Shown: piece by piece, positions 34,365 to 44,282 of the stretch
Numbering within the stretch: the stretch's first letter is position 1
How the letters are laid out: each line of letters opens with the position of its first letter
Source: Eurosta solidaginis
Lineage: Eukaryota; Arthropoda; Insecta; Diptera; Tephritidae
NCBI RefSeq assembly: GCF_040869045.1
Contig: NC_090323.1
Span: 173,994,083 to 174,058,082, forward strand
Reading direction: 5' to 3'
Length of the DNA stretch: 64,000 nucleotides
Position numbers and translations under genes: made by a program
The notes under the pieces: model-generated
The model's input: only the letters and a program-made list of their open reading frames with translations
Told to the model about the DNA's origin: nothing
Databases searched by the model: none

Positions 34365-34965
34365 GCCTTCACATATACAACTAAGGGTCACTCCCTTTTA
34401 AAACCCTCATTAATACCTTTCTTTTGATACCCATATCGTACAAACACATTCTAAAGTCACCCCTGGCCCACCTTTATGGCGATATCTCGAAAAGGCGTCC
34501 ACCTATAGAACTAAGGCTCACTCCGTTTTAAAATACTCATTAACACTTTTCATTTGATACCCATATCGTACAAACACATTCTAGAGTCACTCCTGGTCCA
34601 CCTTTATGGCGATATCTCAAAAAGGCGTCCTCCTATAGAACTAAAGCCCACTCTCTTTTAAATACTCATAAACACCTTTTGTTTGATACCCATATCGTAC
34701 AAACACATTTTAGAGTCACCCCTGGTCCACCTTTATGGCGATATCTCGAAACGGCGTCTACCTATGGAACTAGGGCCCACTCTCTTTTAGATACTCATTA
34801 ACACCTTTTGTTTGATACCCATATCGTACAAACACATTTTAGAGTCACCCCTGGTCCACCTTTATGGCGATATCTCGAAACGGCGTCTACCTATGGAACT
34901 AGGGCCCATCCCCTCATAAAGTACTCTTTAATACCTTTCATTTGATACACATGTCATACAAACAC
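34365..34965. repeat. 130-bp tandem array in repeat B copy 1 (about 4-5 units)
   Basis: The phrase CCATATCGTACAAACACATT recurs at 34431, 34561, 34690 and 34819, a period of 129-130 bases, with a diverged unit near 34949. Each unit also has CACCTTTATGGCGATATCTC. The same unit is reversed and expanded to about 12 copies in repeat B copy 3. Confidence 0.85.
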
Positions 34966-35084
34966 ATTCCAGGGTTACCTTAGGTTCATTTGCCTACATG
35001 GTGAAAGTAAAATTCTATTGATACAAAGCTCTCAGCTGAGTATGTAATGTTCGGTTACACGCGAACTTAGCCTTCCTTACTTGT

Positions 35085-35439
35085 TTTTTTAAGATCGAGT
35101 CATAAACAAATAAAGTAAGATCTCAATTTTTCGAAGATAGTCTCCAAAAGAGAGTTATGGACTTTCAAAGTTCGAAAAAAGAAAAAATATGGATGTGATG
35201 TATTTTTTTATTATTTGAGATCGAGCCATGACAAGCAAACAATTAATTTAAATTCATTTCTCTATTTTTCGATGTTTGAATCCAAAGCAGAGTTATGCAT
35301 ATTTGAAGTTACAAAAATATTAAAAGTATGAGCGTAATCTTTTCTCTTCCTTTTTTGAAAAGGGTTTTACTTTTTTCTTTTCAATTTTATATAGCAGCTT
35401 TGTTCGAAATCAGTATCCAAGACAAAACTAGTTCGAAAC
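35085..35439. repeat. repeat C (degenerate GAGATCGAGCCAT units)
   Basis: Degenerate units contain GATCGAGTCAT/GATCGAGCCATGA, TTTTTCGAAGATAG and CAAAGCAGAGTTATG. Similar units occur at 36920-37264 and 62895-63060, each bordering repeat B or a gene. No coding content. Confidence 0.55.
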
Positions 35440-36913
35440 AAGTAAAGGTGTCTAAGTTCGGGTGTAACCGAACATTATATACTCAGCGTGGACTTTAATT
35501 GTGCATTATTTCAGATTAATTACTTTTCTACATAACACGTGGCGCCGCCCGTTTAAAAAATAATGTCTCCCCATTTCCTCTTACAATAAAACTTGATAAG
35601 TGAAATATCATTGATTCAAAACTATTTTTGCTAAGTTATAGCTTATTATTCTAGTCTACGACCCTTTTAAACTTGTTTTATATCTAAGTTGCAGTGGTCT
35701 TTAACCGATCCCGTCCATTTTTACTAGAAATATTTTCTGCTATAAGGAAAATATGTGTACACAATTTCATTACGATCCGTTAATTTTTCTTCAAGTTATG
35801 GCTCCCGACCCATAGAAAATTCCTTAGTCATAAAAGGGACGATGCCACACCCATTTTAAAAAAATTTAGTGTTTTCCAATTTAATGTTATAATTCAATTT
35901 AGAAAGTAAAATTCTATTGATACAAAGCTCTTTTTCGCTAAGATATAGCTTATTATTGATGTCCACGATCCTTTTAAAAATCTTGTATATAAAAGTGGGG
36001 GTGGTCCTTAACCGATTTCGTTAATTTTTCTTGAAAGCATTCCTTATAGTAAAGGCAGCCTCTTTGCCGAATTTTGTTACGATAGGTTTAACGATTTTTG
36101 GTTTATGATTAATAATATTTGTTTTTGTTTTTATCGGCCTATTGATAAATGATTCAAGGTTCGATTCGAGCTCAAGGCCAGAACAATAAATTTTTTCTAA
36201 TGATAAGTATTGTTATTTTTTTTTAATTTTTCTAAATTTGAAAAATTGTATTTTTTTTTTAAATAGTAAGCAGAAAATCCTGCCATAGCTGCGGTGGTTT
36301 GTTTGACTGGCAAATTTGCTACTTCTATTCCTTTTGACCAACTATATTTATTCAGTGTTGCGCCATCTTGCAAATCACTAATAAAAAAAAAAAAAACGAA
36401 ATACAATTTTCCAAATTTAGAAAAATTAAAAAATACCAATAATTATCATTAGAAAAAAATTATTGTTCTGGCCTTGAGCTCGAATCGAACCTTGAATCAT
36501 TAATAATATTTGTAAAATTGATTTTATCATAAGTAGGCGGTGCCACGCCCATTTAAAAATTTTTTTTCAAATTTTTGTGAAGAGTCTCAGTATCAGTCTA
36601 CACGTCAAATTTCAACATTCTAGGTGTATTATTTACTAAATAATCCGGTTTTTTGTGTTTTCCAAAATGTTATACATATAAAAAGTGGGCGTGGTTATCA
36701 TCCGATTTCGCTCATTTTCAATACCAATCTATTCTGGGTCCAGATAAGCTCGTGTACTAAATTTTGTGAAGATATCTCAATATTTACTCAAGTTATCGTG
36801 TTAACGGACAGACGAACGGACGGACGGACCGATCAATCAAATCTTTTTTCGATACTGATGATTTTGATATATGGAAGTCTATATCTGTGTGCAAAGCACG
36901 CTGAGTATAAAAA
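35440..36913. repeat. repeat B, copy 2 (reverse orientation)
   Basis: It starts CAAGTAAAGGTGTC with the hairpin GTTCGGGTGTAACCGAAC at about 35457-35474 and ends GCTGAGTATAAAAA at 36913. It has no 130-bp array. The interior includes GTGGGCGTGG and GGACGGACGGAC tracts shared with the other copies. A foldback element interrupts it at 36123-36497. Confidence 0.72.
36123..36497. mobile_element. foldback element with about 110-base inverted arms
   Basis: The arms at about 36149-36262 and 36400-36497 are near-perfect inverted copies, both containing GGTTCGATTCGAGCT, which resembles a pol III B-box. The centre (36263-36399) is unrelated. ATTAATAATATTTG is repeated outside (36109-36122 and about 36498-36511), a probable 14-bp target duplication. 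The left side has an extra T-rich stretch, like the A tail of a retroposon read on the other strand. Confidence 0.65.
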
Positions 36914-37264
36914 TGCCACTATCTGCCTACTTTTATTATTAGAGATCGATCCATAAACAAAAAAGTAATTTCTCTCTAAAACAGTGTTATGGGCTTTCGA
37001 AATTTGAAAATAAATAATAAATGGGCGTGATTTGTCTTCTTCTATTTGAGATGGAGTCATACGCAAAAAACTAAAACCGTTTTTCGAAGTAGGCTCCAGG
37101 CCAAAGTTAAGTAAAGTTCACGTTACTTTACCTTCATTTTTGAGATCGAGCCATTAGCAAAATGTTATTTCACCGGTTTTCGATGTTAGTATCCAAATCA
37201 GAGTTATAGGCGTTCGCTGTTCGAAGAAAGGCAACATATGGGAATTATGTGCCTTCCTTTCTTA
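36914..37264. repeat. repeat C units
   Basis: Degenerate units with GAGATCGATCCATAAAC, GAGATGGAGTCATACGC and GAGATCGAGCCATTAGC at about 130-base spacing, as at 35085-35439. No coding content was recognised. Confidence 0.5.
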
Positions 37265-37352
37265 ATGAGGGAAAACGTTTGCCAAATTAAAATCGCCGGG
37301 TCCAGAAGAATATTTCCTACTATTTTGCAGATGTCAGTGCGAAGTATCGTAG
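37265..37352 (+). pseudogene. LINE-3 RT fragment, left of Gypsy-2
   Basis: The plus strand reads the RT motif LKSPGPEEYF (usual form KSPGPDGIFP) just before the Gypsy-2 LTR. The sequence resumes at 40749 after Gypsy-2 and its GTAG duplication, so Gypsy-2 inserted in the RT of this LINE. Confidence 0.55.
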
Positions 37353-37811
37353 TGTAACGAATTTAGGGAAATTCCGCTTATTTGGAACCTTCTGCGTACG
37401 TTCGTATCGCTAAACTTTTGAATAAAACACTCCAATATTGTGTATTACAAAATGATGTTTATTAGACTACTTGAAGAGTACTTCGCAATTAAACTTCACT
37501 TCGCAACTGATAGCGTGCTTAAATCAAACTGATTACCTTTTACTCAGCTTGTGTGGCTTTTATACTCTGCCCAAATGTCTAGACGTTTCTTCTTCTCTAC
37601 CTGGTCACCAGCCATACGCGCGTGTATATGTAGGGTGTAACCATATGCGTGTGTATATGTGAGTACTACTTCAGCTGATGATTACATGCGTTTGTGAGTA
37701 TCTCTCTGCTGCTTGTGTGTATGTGTGTACATGATGATTAATCTGTTTATATAGCTTGCTTTAAGGTTTTTGTTGTTGCGCATCTATTTAGTGATGTGAA
37801 TATTCGTCACA
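37353..37811 (-). repeat. LTR of Gypsy-2 (3' LTR, 459 bp)
   Basis: This LTR is nearly the same as 40280-40748 and 48856-49324. It has the TGTAACGAAT start and TATTCGTCACA end on the plus strand and GTGTGTATATGTGAGT-type repeats inside. Confidence 0.85.
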
Positions 37812-37854
37812 CTGCCCTCCACCTAAGTCTGATCGTCCCGATCAGACAAATCGT

Positions 37855-38100
37855 TCAATCTAACCGCTGCTGGCCTCTCCCAATGAACCACCCTTCTATT
37901 TCGGGGTTTCCCAATGGCTTGTATGCGGTAGATGACATCACTGATATCTTCACAACTTTGTACGGGCCTTCCCAACTGCACCAAACTTTGGGTGGAACAC
38001 CTTTCCGCCGGTGGGGGTTGTATTGCAGTACCAAATCTCCCTCCCGGAAACCTTCCGAATTATTGTTCTTATCGTACCTGTGTTTCATCCTACTATTCAT
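37855..38100 (-). pseudogene. Gypsy-2 integrase C-terminal stub
   Basis: The 81-codon frame contains GDLVLQYNPHRRKG and WEGPYKVVKI, the characteristic C-terminal module of Gypsy-class integrases. The catalytic core is absent because of the internal deletion; only a few dozen residues upstream (HWPNKRV in another frame) remain. It is non-functional. Confidence 0.8.
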
Positions 38101-38261
38101 TATCCTGAACCGTCCCTCACACTCTCTTATTTGGCCAATGAACTACTTCGCAGAGCTTGATCTTAACGAATTGACTTTGCATCATCAGTATCGCCTTGAT
38201 GGTTCACAACAGTAGTGCGCCCTGGCTTGAAACCACCCTTGCATTCTTTCTGGGAAATTCT

Positions 38262-39119
38262 TTACTTCGTTTTAGTGCGCCCATTTGGTTTTGTCAATGC
38301 CAGTGTTTCCCTCGCAGGTATCTTTGATTTTGCTTTATTTGGCCCGTTCGTTCCATCAACCTTTGCCCGATCTACTGCCTTTGACTTTGGTGGTCTTTGT
38401 CGAATCGCCTCCACCAGCACTCGCTTACTGCTGAATCCTTTCTCCAAACTGAAGTTAAGTGGTATATCCTGGTTCTTATAGCGCATATTCCTTCTTTGCA
38501 TGTCGATCCTGATGTCATGGTCAACTAAGAAGTCCACTCCCAATATGACTTCATCAAAAATCTCCGCCACAACGAATTTGTGTAGAATCGTGACCTTTCC
38601 AATTAAGAACTCACATACCACTTCTTCTTGGACTTGGTTATACTCGCCAGTGACCGTACGCAACCTTGCTCCAGGTAATGGCTTTACTCTCTTGTTAACC
38701 AAATCAGATCGGATCAAGGAATGAGATGCGCCCGTATCTACAGTCAGTACACGCTCCTTGCCATCCACATTTCCTTTGATGGTAAGACTGCTCGATTTTC
38801 TTCCAATTTGCGAGATAGATATCACAGGACATTCAATAGCTGGGGCAAGTTCTCGATCTTTACATCTGACTCGCTCTTGCTTATCTCCTCCAGCTTTGCG
38901 TTTACGACCAGCCAAGTTTGAACTACCAGGACCGGTGCTGCAATTACGTGCAATGTGCCCTGATTTTCCACACTTAAAGCAATTGACTGCATCATTATTC
39001 TTCTGCTGTGTACCCTTCAATGCTTCCAAAATTTTGTCTACCCAATCTGGCCTTTCTACTTCCACACGATAAGTTTTGTATGCTGGTTTACTTAATAGTG
39101 AGAGAGTTTCCTGAGTCAA
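38262..39119 (-). pseudogene. Gypsy-2 gag zinc knuckle and aspartic protease
   Basis: The 285-codon frame begins inside gag, shows one CCHC knuckle (CFKCGKSGHIARNC near residue 47) and then a retropepsin with the active site VDTGASHSLIRSD near residue 127 and the flap-end motif VILGVDFL near residue 193. The protease would mature gag-pol. The frame ends in a basic tail just before the deletion that removed RT. A break at about 39119-39365 separates it from the gag frame upstream. Confidence 0.85.
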
Positions 39120-39365
39120 TGCATGTGATACCGTTTCTGAAAATGTTGGCGTTGGGTTTGCGTATGTAGCTCGCTATCTTTCGACGTCCCGTATGCCATT
39201 TATAAGGCTCTGAATCTTTACCCTTTCAGTGCATTCCACGGGTGCGTTCGCATTTGCCAAATGAGCAAACCTTTCAACATCCGGGGCAAACTCCTGCAAT
39301 GTCTCATTCGCGTTTTGGTAACGGTTTTGCAACTCACGTTGGAATATCTGTTTTCTATACTCGCT

Positions 39366-39995
39366 TCAATAACGTCTCTCGACAGCGGCCATCAATGCTT
39401 CATGACTGTTCCGTTCGTACTCTGTAATAGTCTGTAAGATTTCCGCTGCAGGCCCTTTCAATGCCACGAACAGTGCAGCAACTTTATCTTCCGAATTCCA
39501 GTTGTTCACTGCTGACGTCTTCTCAAACTGAAGCTTGAATACCTGGAAAGGAACAGAACCGTCAAATGATGGAGTTTTTACCTTCGGATTAGACGTTGAA
39601 GTGACTGGGCGGTTCAATTGTAATTCCTGGATCCTAGCTGTCAAAGCATCGATCTCTGCCTCTATTTTACCCTGTCGACCACTGAAGCCTTCATGAAACT
39701 GGGTTAGTTCTTCTTCCATATGCGCTTCCAGTTTAGATGATATACGGACTTCCTGCTCTTCTAGTTGTGTGGAGAACTGAGACGATATCTGTGCTGAAAT
39801 TTGTGCCGACATTTCGGAAATACGCGTCTCCTGCGCATCAATCTTCGATGTTATGCGTGGCTCCTGGGATGCCAGTTGGGATGCCATATATGTCTTCTCT
39901 TTTGCCAGTTGATATGTTATATTTGTCTTTTGTTCTTCCAGTTGAGATGACACTGTCGATGTTTGAGCAGATATTGAAGCTAAAATCATGTGCAA
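39366..39995 (-). pseudogene. Gypsy-2 gag with coiled coil
   Basis: The 209-codon frame has a repetitive coiled-coil half (ISAQ, SQLEEQ, ASQEPRI repeats, residues about 7-110) and a capsid-like half (VKTPSFDGSVPFQVFKLQFE, then NWNSEDKVAALFVALKGPA). Its ATG is probably internal, since the reading continues upstream across a stop into a SAP-like segment at 40045-40220. A related, shortened gag frame lies at 48185-48571. Confidence 0.8.
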
Positions 39996-40044
39996 GTCTG
40001 TGCTCGTAACTGTCTGCGTTGTTTCGTTTTTCTCTTAAATTGTT

Positions 40045-40220
40045 GTAGTTGTCTCGTCCCCATTAGGATGAAAGACATCATCGTCCACATTAATTCCTTC
40101 CGACTCCATTGCCTCTCGTAGCCGTGCTTGAAGTTCGATCTTATTGCCGGTTGTATTCAGTCCCCGGTTGTCCAACTCCTTTTTCAGTTGCTGGATCCTT
40201 AATTAACTTAACTTTGCCAT
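40045..40220 (-). pseudogene. SAP-like N-terminal segment of Gypsy-2 gag
   Basis: In the frame starting ATGGCAAAG at about 40219 and broken by a stop six codons later, the minus strand reads LRIQQLKKELDNRGLNTTG, then NKIELQARLREAME. This fits the SAP pattern (two short helices joined by a RGL..G.K.EL loop), a small DNA/RNA-binding domain. It sits upstream of the coiled-coil gag frame and is separated from it by a stop near 40036. The same segment occurs near 48620-48795 in the second duplicate. Confidence 0.65.
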
Positions 40221-40279
40221 GTCCAAGTTGTATTCGAAATCTTCGGAATTTATTCAACAATTCCTCTTTCGACAGCAAT

Positions 40280-40748
40280 TGTAACGAATTTAGGGAAATT
40301 CCGCTTATTTGCAACCTTCTGCGTACGTTCGTATCGCTAAACTGTTGAATAAAACACTCCAATATTCTGTATTACTTAATGGTTTTTATTAGACTACTTT
40401 AAGAGTACTTCGCCATTAAACTTCACTTCGCAACTGATAGCGTGCTTAAATCAAACTGATTACTGATTAATCAGCTTGCGCTGCTTTTATACTCTCTGCC
40501 CAAATGTCTAGACGTTTCTTCTTCTAGAATTCTCTACCTGGTCACCAGCCACCCGCGCGTGTATTTGTAGTGTGTAACCATATGCGTGTGTATATGTGAG
40601 TACTACCTCGGCTGATGATGACATGCGTTTGTGAGTATCTCTCTGCTGCTTGTATGTATGTGTGTACATGATGAATAATCTGTTTATGTAGCTCACTTGA
40701 AGGTTTTTATTGTTGTGCATCTATTTAGTGATGTGAATATTCGTCACA
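40280..40748 (-). repeat. LTR of Gypsy-2 (5' LTR, 469 bp)
   Basis: Partner of 37353-37811. Two bases left of it, the minus-strand sequence TTGCTGTCGAAAGAGG lies where a primer-binding site is expected. In the second copy (48836-48853) it reads TGGTGTCGAAAGAGGAAT, which resembles a tRNA-Leu primer site with several mismatches. Confidence 0.85.
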
Positions 40749-41345
40749 GTAGTATGGTTTAGAAAAATCTTTGAGGGTTATATAAAACTGAACCACGTCT
40801 CGCACTCTTGGAGAACGGCTGAAGTAATCTTAATACCAAAAGCGGGAAAGAATCAGTCATCTGCATCCGACATATTTTCTGCTCAAAACCATAGAGAGAT
40901 TAATGGATATATACATAAAATCAAATATGAATGAGGAATTATTCTGTTCAGCACAACATGCTAACACTAAAGGCAAGATATTCGATATTGCATTACATAG
41001 GAAGCACTAGGAATATACCCTAGATGTACTTCGAGTGCAGGCCGTATGGCCATAGCAGTATAGCGCTAGCTAATATAGGGCGAACAGACTACACCGTCCC
41101 GTCCCTGAGTTTCGAAAGAGATGTGCAGAAAAGGCAGAAAATATTATACGCGTATATACCGATGTTTCCAAATTAACGGAAGGTGTCAGCCTGCTGTTCA
41201 CTGTGTCGATCCGGAATTAATTAAATTCTATACACTGCCAGTTCACTGTACTTTTCAGGCGGAAAGAAGAACGTGGCTGCAAAATTTCTCAGACCATGTG
41301 CAAATCATACGATATCAAACTTAAAAGGCTGCTCGTATCTCTAAA
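40749..41345 (+). pseudogene. LINE-3 RT and RNase H remnant
   Basis: The plus strand reads an RT piece (SWRTAEVILIPKAGKNQSS near 40806) and an RNase H piece (TDVSKLTEGVS and, in another frame, CVDPELIKFYTLPVHC near 41186-41254) with many stops. The RNase H indicates an I/Loa/R1-type LINE. The left arm is at 37265-37352, across Gypsy-2. The duplicate is at 49325-49920. Confidence 0.65.
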
Positions 41346-41423
41346 AGGAAAAGACATAATGCCTGCGATGGGCTTACTATATGGATACTGCCTTCTGGCG
41401 TCACATGTTTATAAGTTAGGCCT

Positions 41424-41645
41424 GTTGTTGTTGTTTTAGCGATAAGGCCACTCCCCGAAGGCCTTGGGAAGTGTTATCGAGTTGATGGTCTTTTGCCGCA
41501 TGCAGATCCGGTAAGCCCGACCATCTCGGAAACGATTTGTTATCACCACATGCGACTTTCTAGTCCATCCCGCCCTCCCACCCCCTAGATCCATAAGGAG
41601 TTCGGGGTCGCCAGAGCCTCGGCTGTTAACGAAACAGGATTCGCC
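41424..41645 (-). mobile_element. repeat A, 5'-truncated copy
   Basis: This copy is truncated at the end away from the CAA tail, as expected for reverse-transcribed insertions, and is flanked by the 13-bp duplication ATAAGTTAGGCCT (41411-41423, 41646-41658). Duplicate: 51369-51592. Confidence 0.8.
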
Positions 41646-41709
41646 ATAAGTTAGGCCTCGTAACAGTAGATGTGGGTTGTGCGGGCTGTAGGAAAAAACG
41701 GTTGTGCAC

Positions 41710-42017
41710 GTTGTTGTTGTTGTAGCGATAAGGCTTCTCTCCGAAGATTTTGGCGGGTGTTATCGATGTGATGGTCCTTTGCCGGATACAGATCCGGTAC
41801 GCTCCGGTAACACAGCACCATTAAGGTGCTAGCCCGACCATCTCGGGAACGATTTATATGGCCACATTAAACCTTCAGGCCATCCCTCCCACCCCACCAC
41901 CAAGTTCCATGACGAGCCCGGGGTCGCCAGAGCCTCGTCTGTTAGTGAAACAGGATTCGCCGCGGATAGGTGAGGTTGACAATTGGGTTTGGAGAATCTA
42001 TATATTGCGCTGGCAAC
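41710..42017 (-). mobile_element. repeat A copy with SINE tail remnant
   Basis: It starts after GTGCACG and follows repeat A up to the CAACCTGAAAGG position, where a SINE tail (GGAAGAGAAGCTCGGCC) begins and the rest has been deleted. The duplicate unit (51649-52131) keeps the SINE and the missing end. Confidence 0.78.
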
Positions 42018-42341
42018 CTGAAAGGGAGGAAGAGAAGCTCGGCCTTGAAGTGGGGCGGTCAAAGGTACCAGATCTTGAGATAGGCATTAAGCAACATTAG
42101 CCCTACAATAGTTGTAGCATTTTCCAAGAGGATGCATTATTTTATATACCTGACATAAATTCGGTTGGGCTTCGTTTGGTCGTCAAACAAGCTCTGGTAA
42201 CACTATAGACACATTCAGTCAATGTGCGGTCTTTATTGACCAGCCAGTTCAACATAACCTAACTTAAATTGTTTGCCATAAAGATGGGCTTCTCAACAAA
42301 ATTGAAAATTTCATGGCACGGTATAGCTTCGGCATGATTTA

Positions 42342-42600
42342 GGCCGAGCTTCTTTTTAAGTTTGCCTCGCACTTCTTTTACAATTTATCCCACAAATTGC
42401 CGGGACTCCGAACAGCATCTGCAAGGGAAATTAATTTTTCCTTAGAAGCTGTGCATGGCTTAAATATAATTGGAGTGTTTGTCAAACCCCTGCCAATGGA
42501 CCAACCATGCTTTTAAAAACTTTTTCTTAAGTGTTTTGATGTTGGCTTTCTCGGGACTTCAACCCAGTTACTTCAGTGATCTGTGTCGATGCAGAGATCT
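42342..42600 (-). mobile_element. old diverged SINE copy (reverse orientation)
   Basis: On the minus strand this aligns with the 19151-19516 SINE: AGGCCGAGCTTC, the phrase CTCCGAACAGCATCTGCAAG, TTTTGATGTTGGCTTT and a B-box remnant GGACTTCAACCCA appear in the expected order with many differences. Flanking bases 42018-42341 hold nothing recognised. Duplicate: 52468-52720. Confidence 0.65.
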
Positions 42601-42754
42601 ATTCCATGCAGTCCAAAAACAAAGCTTCCGGCAAAAATTGTATTTCCCTATCTAAAATTTTCGGGGTTATTCATACTGGTTAGTCCTTCAATAGTTCATT
42701 AACTTAAATTTTTGCTCTTTTTGCCGGCAATTTTCGATGCAAATCAACGGGCAC

Positions 42755-43310
42755 ATGTAAGAAATAAAAGAAGCTATTAAAAAGGTGAAGCCTTCCAAAT
42801 CAATAGGCCCAGATGGAATAGCTATGCCTATGGTAAAATACTTTGCAAGTCTTCGATTAGCCAGCCGTTAGCATGACTTCCGTAAAATGCATACCACCGC
42901 GACCAGGCTAAACGTCACTAGATAAAATATGGACGGAGCCAGCCGCCATCATAGAACGGTGCTCGTGGCACTTCACTGTCAACAACTTTTGACACAGTCA
43001 ACCACGATACGCTACTCCGAGACATAGTAGGCTCACACCTTCCCCGTTGTCTGAATAGGTGGAACGCAAATAATCTGAGTGGCCAGTTGGTACAATTTGG
43101 GAACGAAACTTCAAAATCTAGGAATCTAGAATTAAACGGGAGCGCACCAAGGGGAGTAATTATTATTTTCTATGCCAATGACTGCCTTTTCCCTTAATCC
43201 CTTATCTTCCCAATCTTTCTGTTTTTTTCCGCCTTGCGCAATATACCAATGTCATTGACCAAGTTCACGGCCACTTTGTTTACGATGTGTAAGGATCAGA
43301 TCATGCAAAT
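42755..43310 (+). pseudogene. old jockey-type RT remnant, part 1
   Basis: The plus strand reads, with many stops, EAIKKVKPSKSIGPDGIAMP, RHHRTVLVALH and, near 43170, YAND in place of the palm YADD. It is a diverged relative of the jockey copies. A repeat A element interrupts it at 43311-43720. Confidence 0.68.
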
Positions 43311-43720
43311 GTTGTTGTTGTTGTAGTGATAAGAACACTCCCCGAAGACTTTCGGGAGTGTTATCGATGTTTATGGTCTTTTGCCGGATGCAGATCCGGT
43401 ATGTTCCGGTAACAAGCACCGTAAAGATACTAGCCCGACCCTCTCCGGAACGATTTAGTATGACCATATGAAACCTTCTATGCCATACCACCCTCCCACC
43501 CCTAGATCCATGAGGAACTTGGAGTCGCCAAAGCTCCGGATAGTAAAGACACAGGATTCGTCACGGGTAGGTGAGGTTGACAATTGGGTTGGATAAGCTA
43601 TATATTACGCTGACAACCCTTTGAAACCCAACCTTTTGAATCAATTTGGTATTTTAAACGCCCCTTACGACAGGCATACTTGCCGTGGGTATATTCTAAG
43701 CCTACTAGCCCGCTGGGAGA
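43311..43720 (-). mobile_element. repeat A, complete 410-bp copy
   Basis: It is flanked by GATCATGCAAAT (43299-43310) and GATGATGCAAAT (43721-43732), a 12-bp duplication with one change. Its duplicate at 54405-54814 has the perfect form of that duplication, so the insertion predates the segmental duplication. Confidence 0.85.
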
Positions 43721-43732
43721 GATGATGCAAAT

Positions 43733-44282
43733 ATTGGACGTTAACGTCGATGGCGTTATATTATCGACTGTCAATCTTAGGAGTAAAATTCAACAGTAAT
43801 CCTACCTTCAATGTGCATGCCTTCAAAGCTGTGTCTTAAGTACAAAGCCACAACACAGTGCTCAAGTAGCTCCTGGTGAAGGGATAAAGAACTTTGCTTA
43901 TAACGAATAAAGCAAGCAGCCGGCCATTCCATGTGGTGCGAGTAGCCAGTTTGGCAAAAATGTGGCAGGCCTTCCTAATCACTACCCAGAACTGCCATGG
44001 GAGCTCTATATAAAGGAGCATAATGAAGTGCCGAGGCAGCAGCTTCTTGATGAGCTCCAGCACTTTCCAACTCAGCCGTTCGATCCAGATAAGCGCAAGG
44101 CCTTAACAATAATTTTTTGTCATTATTATTGTTGTGGGATATTTTTTTAATAGATCGTTATAAAGATCTATGTCGCTGCTCTAACCATTCAACTCTCGCA
44201 GCGTTTGTTTGTTTGTCTAAATCTACACTACGAGTTATGACAGTTGTCTTAAATTGTTTGCTTTTTTCTATTCTATTTAAAA
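43733..44282 (+). pseudogene. old jockey-type remnant, part 2, and unassigned tail
   Basis: About 43733-43960 reads the jockey segment after the palm (LDVNVDGVILSTVN, then LGVKF, then SSRPFHVVRVASLA) with stops. From about 43960 to 44282 nothing further is recognised. An open stretch at 43962-44150 has no known relatives I can name. Confidence 0.55.

Larger units (their letters stand above)
32284..35084. repeat. repeat B, copy 1 (with hAT insertion and 130-bp tandem array)
   Basis: The copy runs from TATACTCAGCGTGC at 32288 to the terminal hairpin and CCTTCCTTACTTGT at 35071-35084. The hairpin reads GTTCGGTTACACGCGAAC with a base change in one arm. The body contains CACGCCCA/GGGCGTGG boxes, a (CGGA)n/(TCCG)n tract at 33160-33180 and the phrase AAATTTGGTA repeated. 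A 723-bp hAT-like element interrupts it at 32363. Open frames in it are short and unlike known proteins. Confidence 0.75.
37353..40748 (-). mobile_element. Gypsy-2 LTR retrotransposon, internally deleted (3.4 kb)
   Basis: It is bounded by two LTRs (37353-37811, 40280-40748) with TGTAACGAAT and ATTCGTCACA termini and a 4-bp duplication GTAG (37349-37352 and 40749-40752). On the minus strand it retains gag, the zinc knuckle and protease, and a stub of the integrase C-terminus. RT, RNase H and most of integrase are missing between about 38262 and 38200. A purine tract AGGTGGAGGGCAG adjoins the 3' LTR on the minus strand (37812-37824). Confidence 0.86.

Noticed and set aside
36150..36165. GGTTCGATTCGAG considered as a tRNA gene
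   Set aside because: Only the B-box-like string is present; no acceptor stem or anticodon arm could be folded around it.
40141..40362. 73-codon minus-strand frame with RRRLQISGISLN
   Set aside because: It overlaps the LTR end and uses the wrong phase; the SAP-like reading is in another frame.
41121..41324. Cys-containing 67-codon frame that looks like a small secreted peptide
   Set aside because: It is the LINE-3 RNase H remnant in mixed frames (CVDPELIKFYTLP), repeated at 49697-49900.
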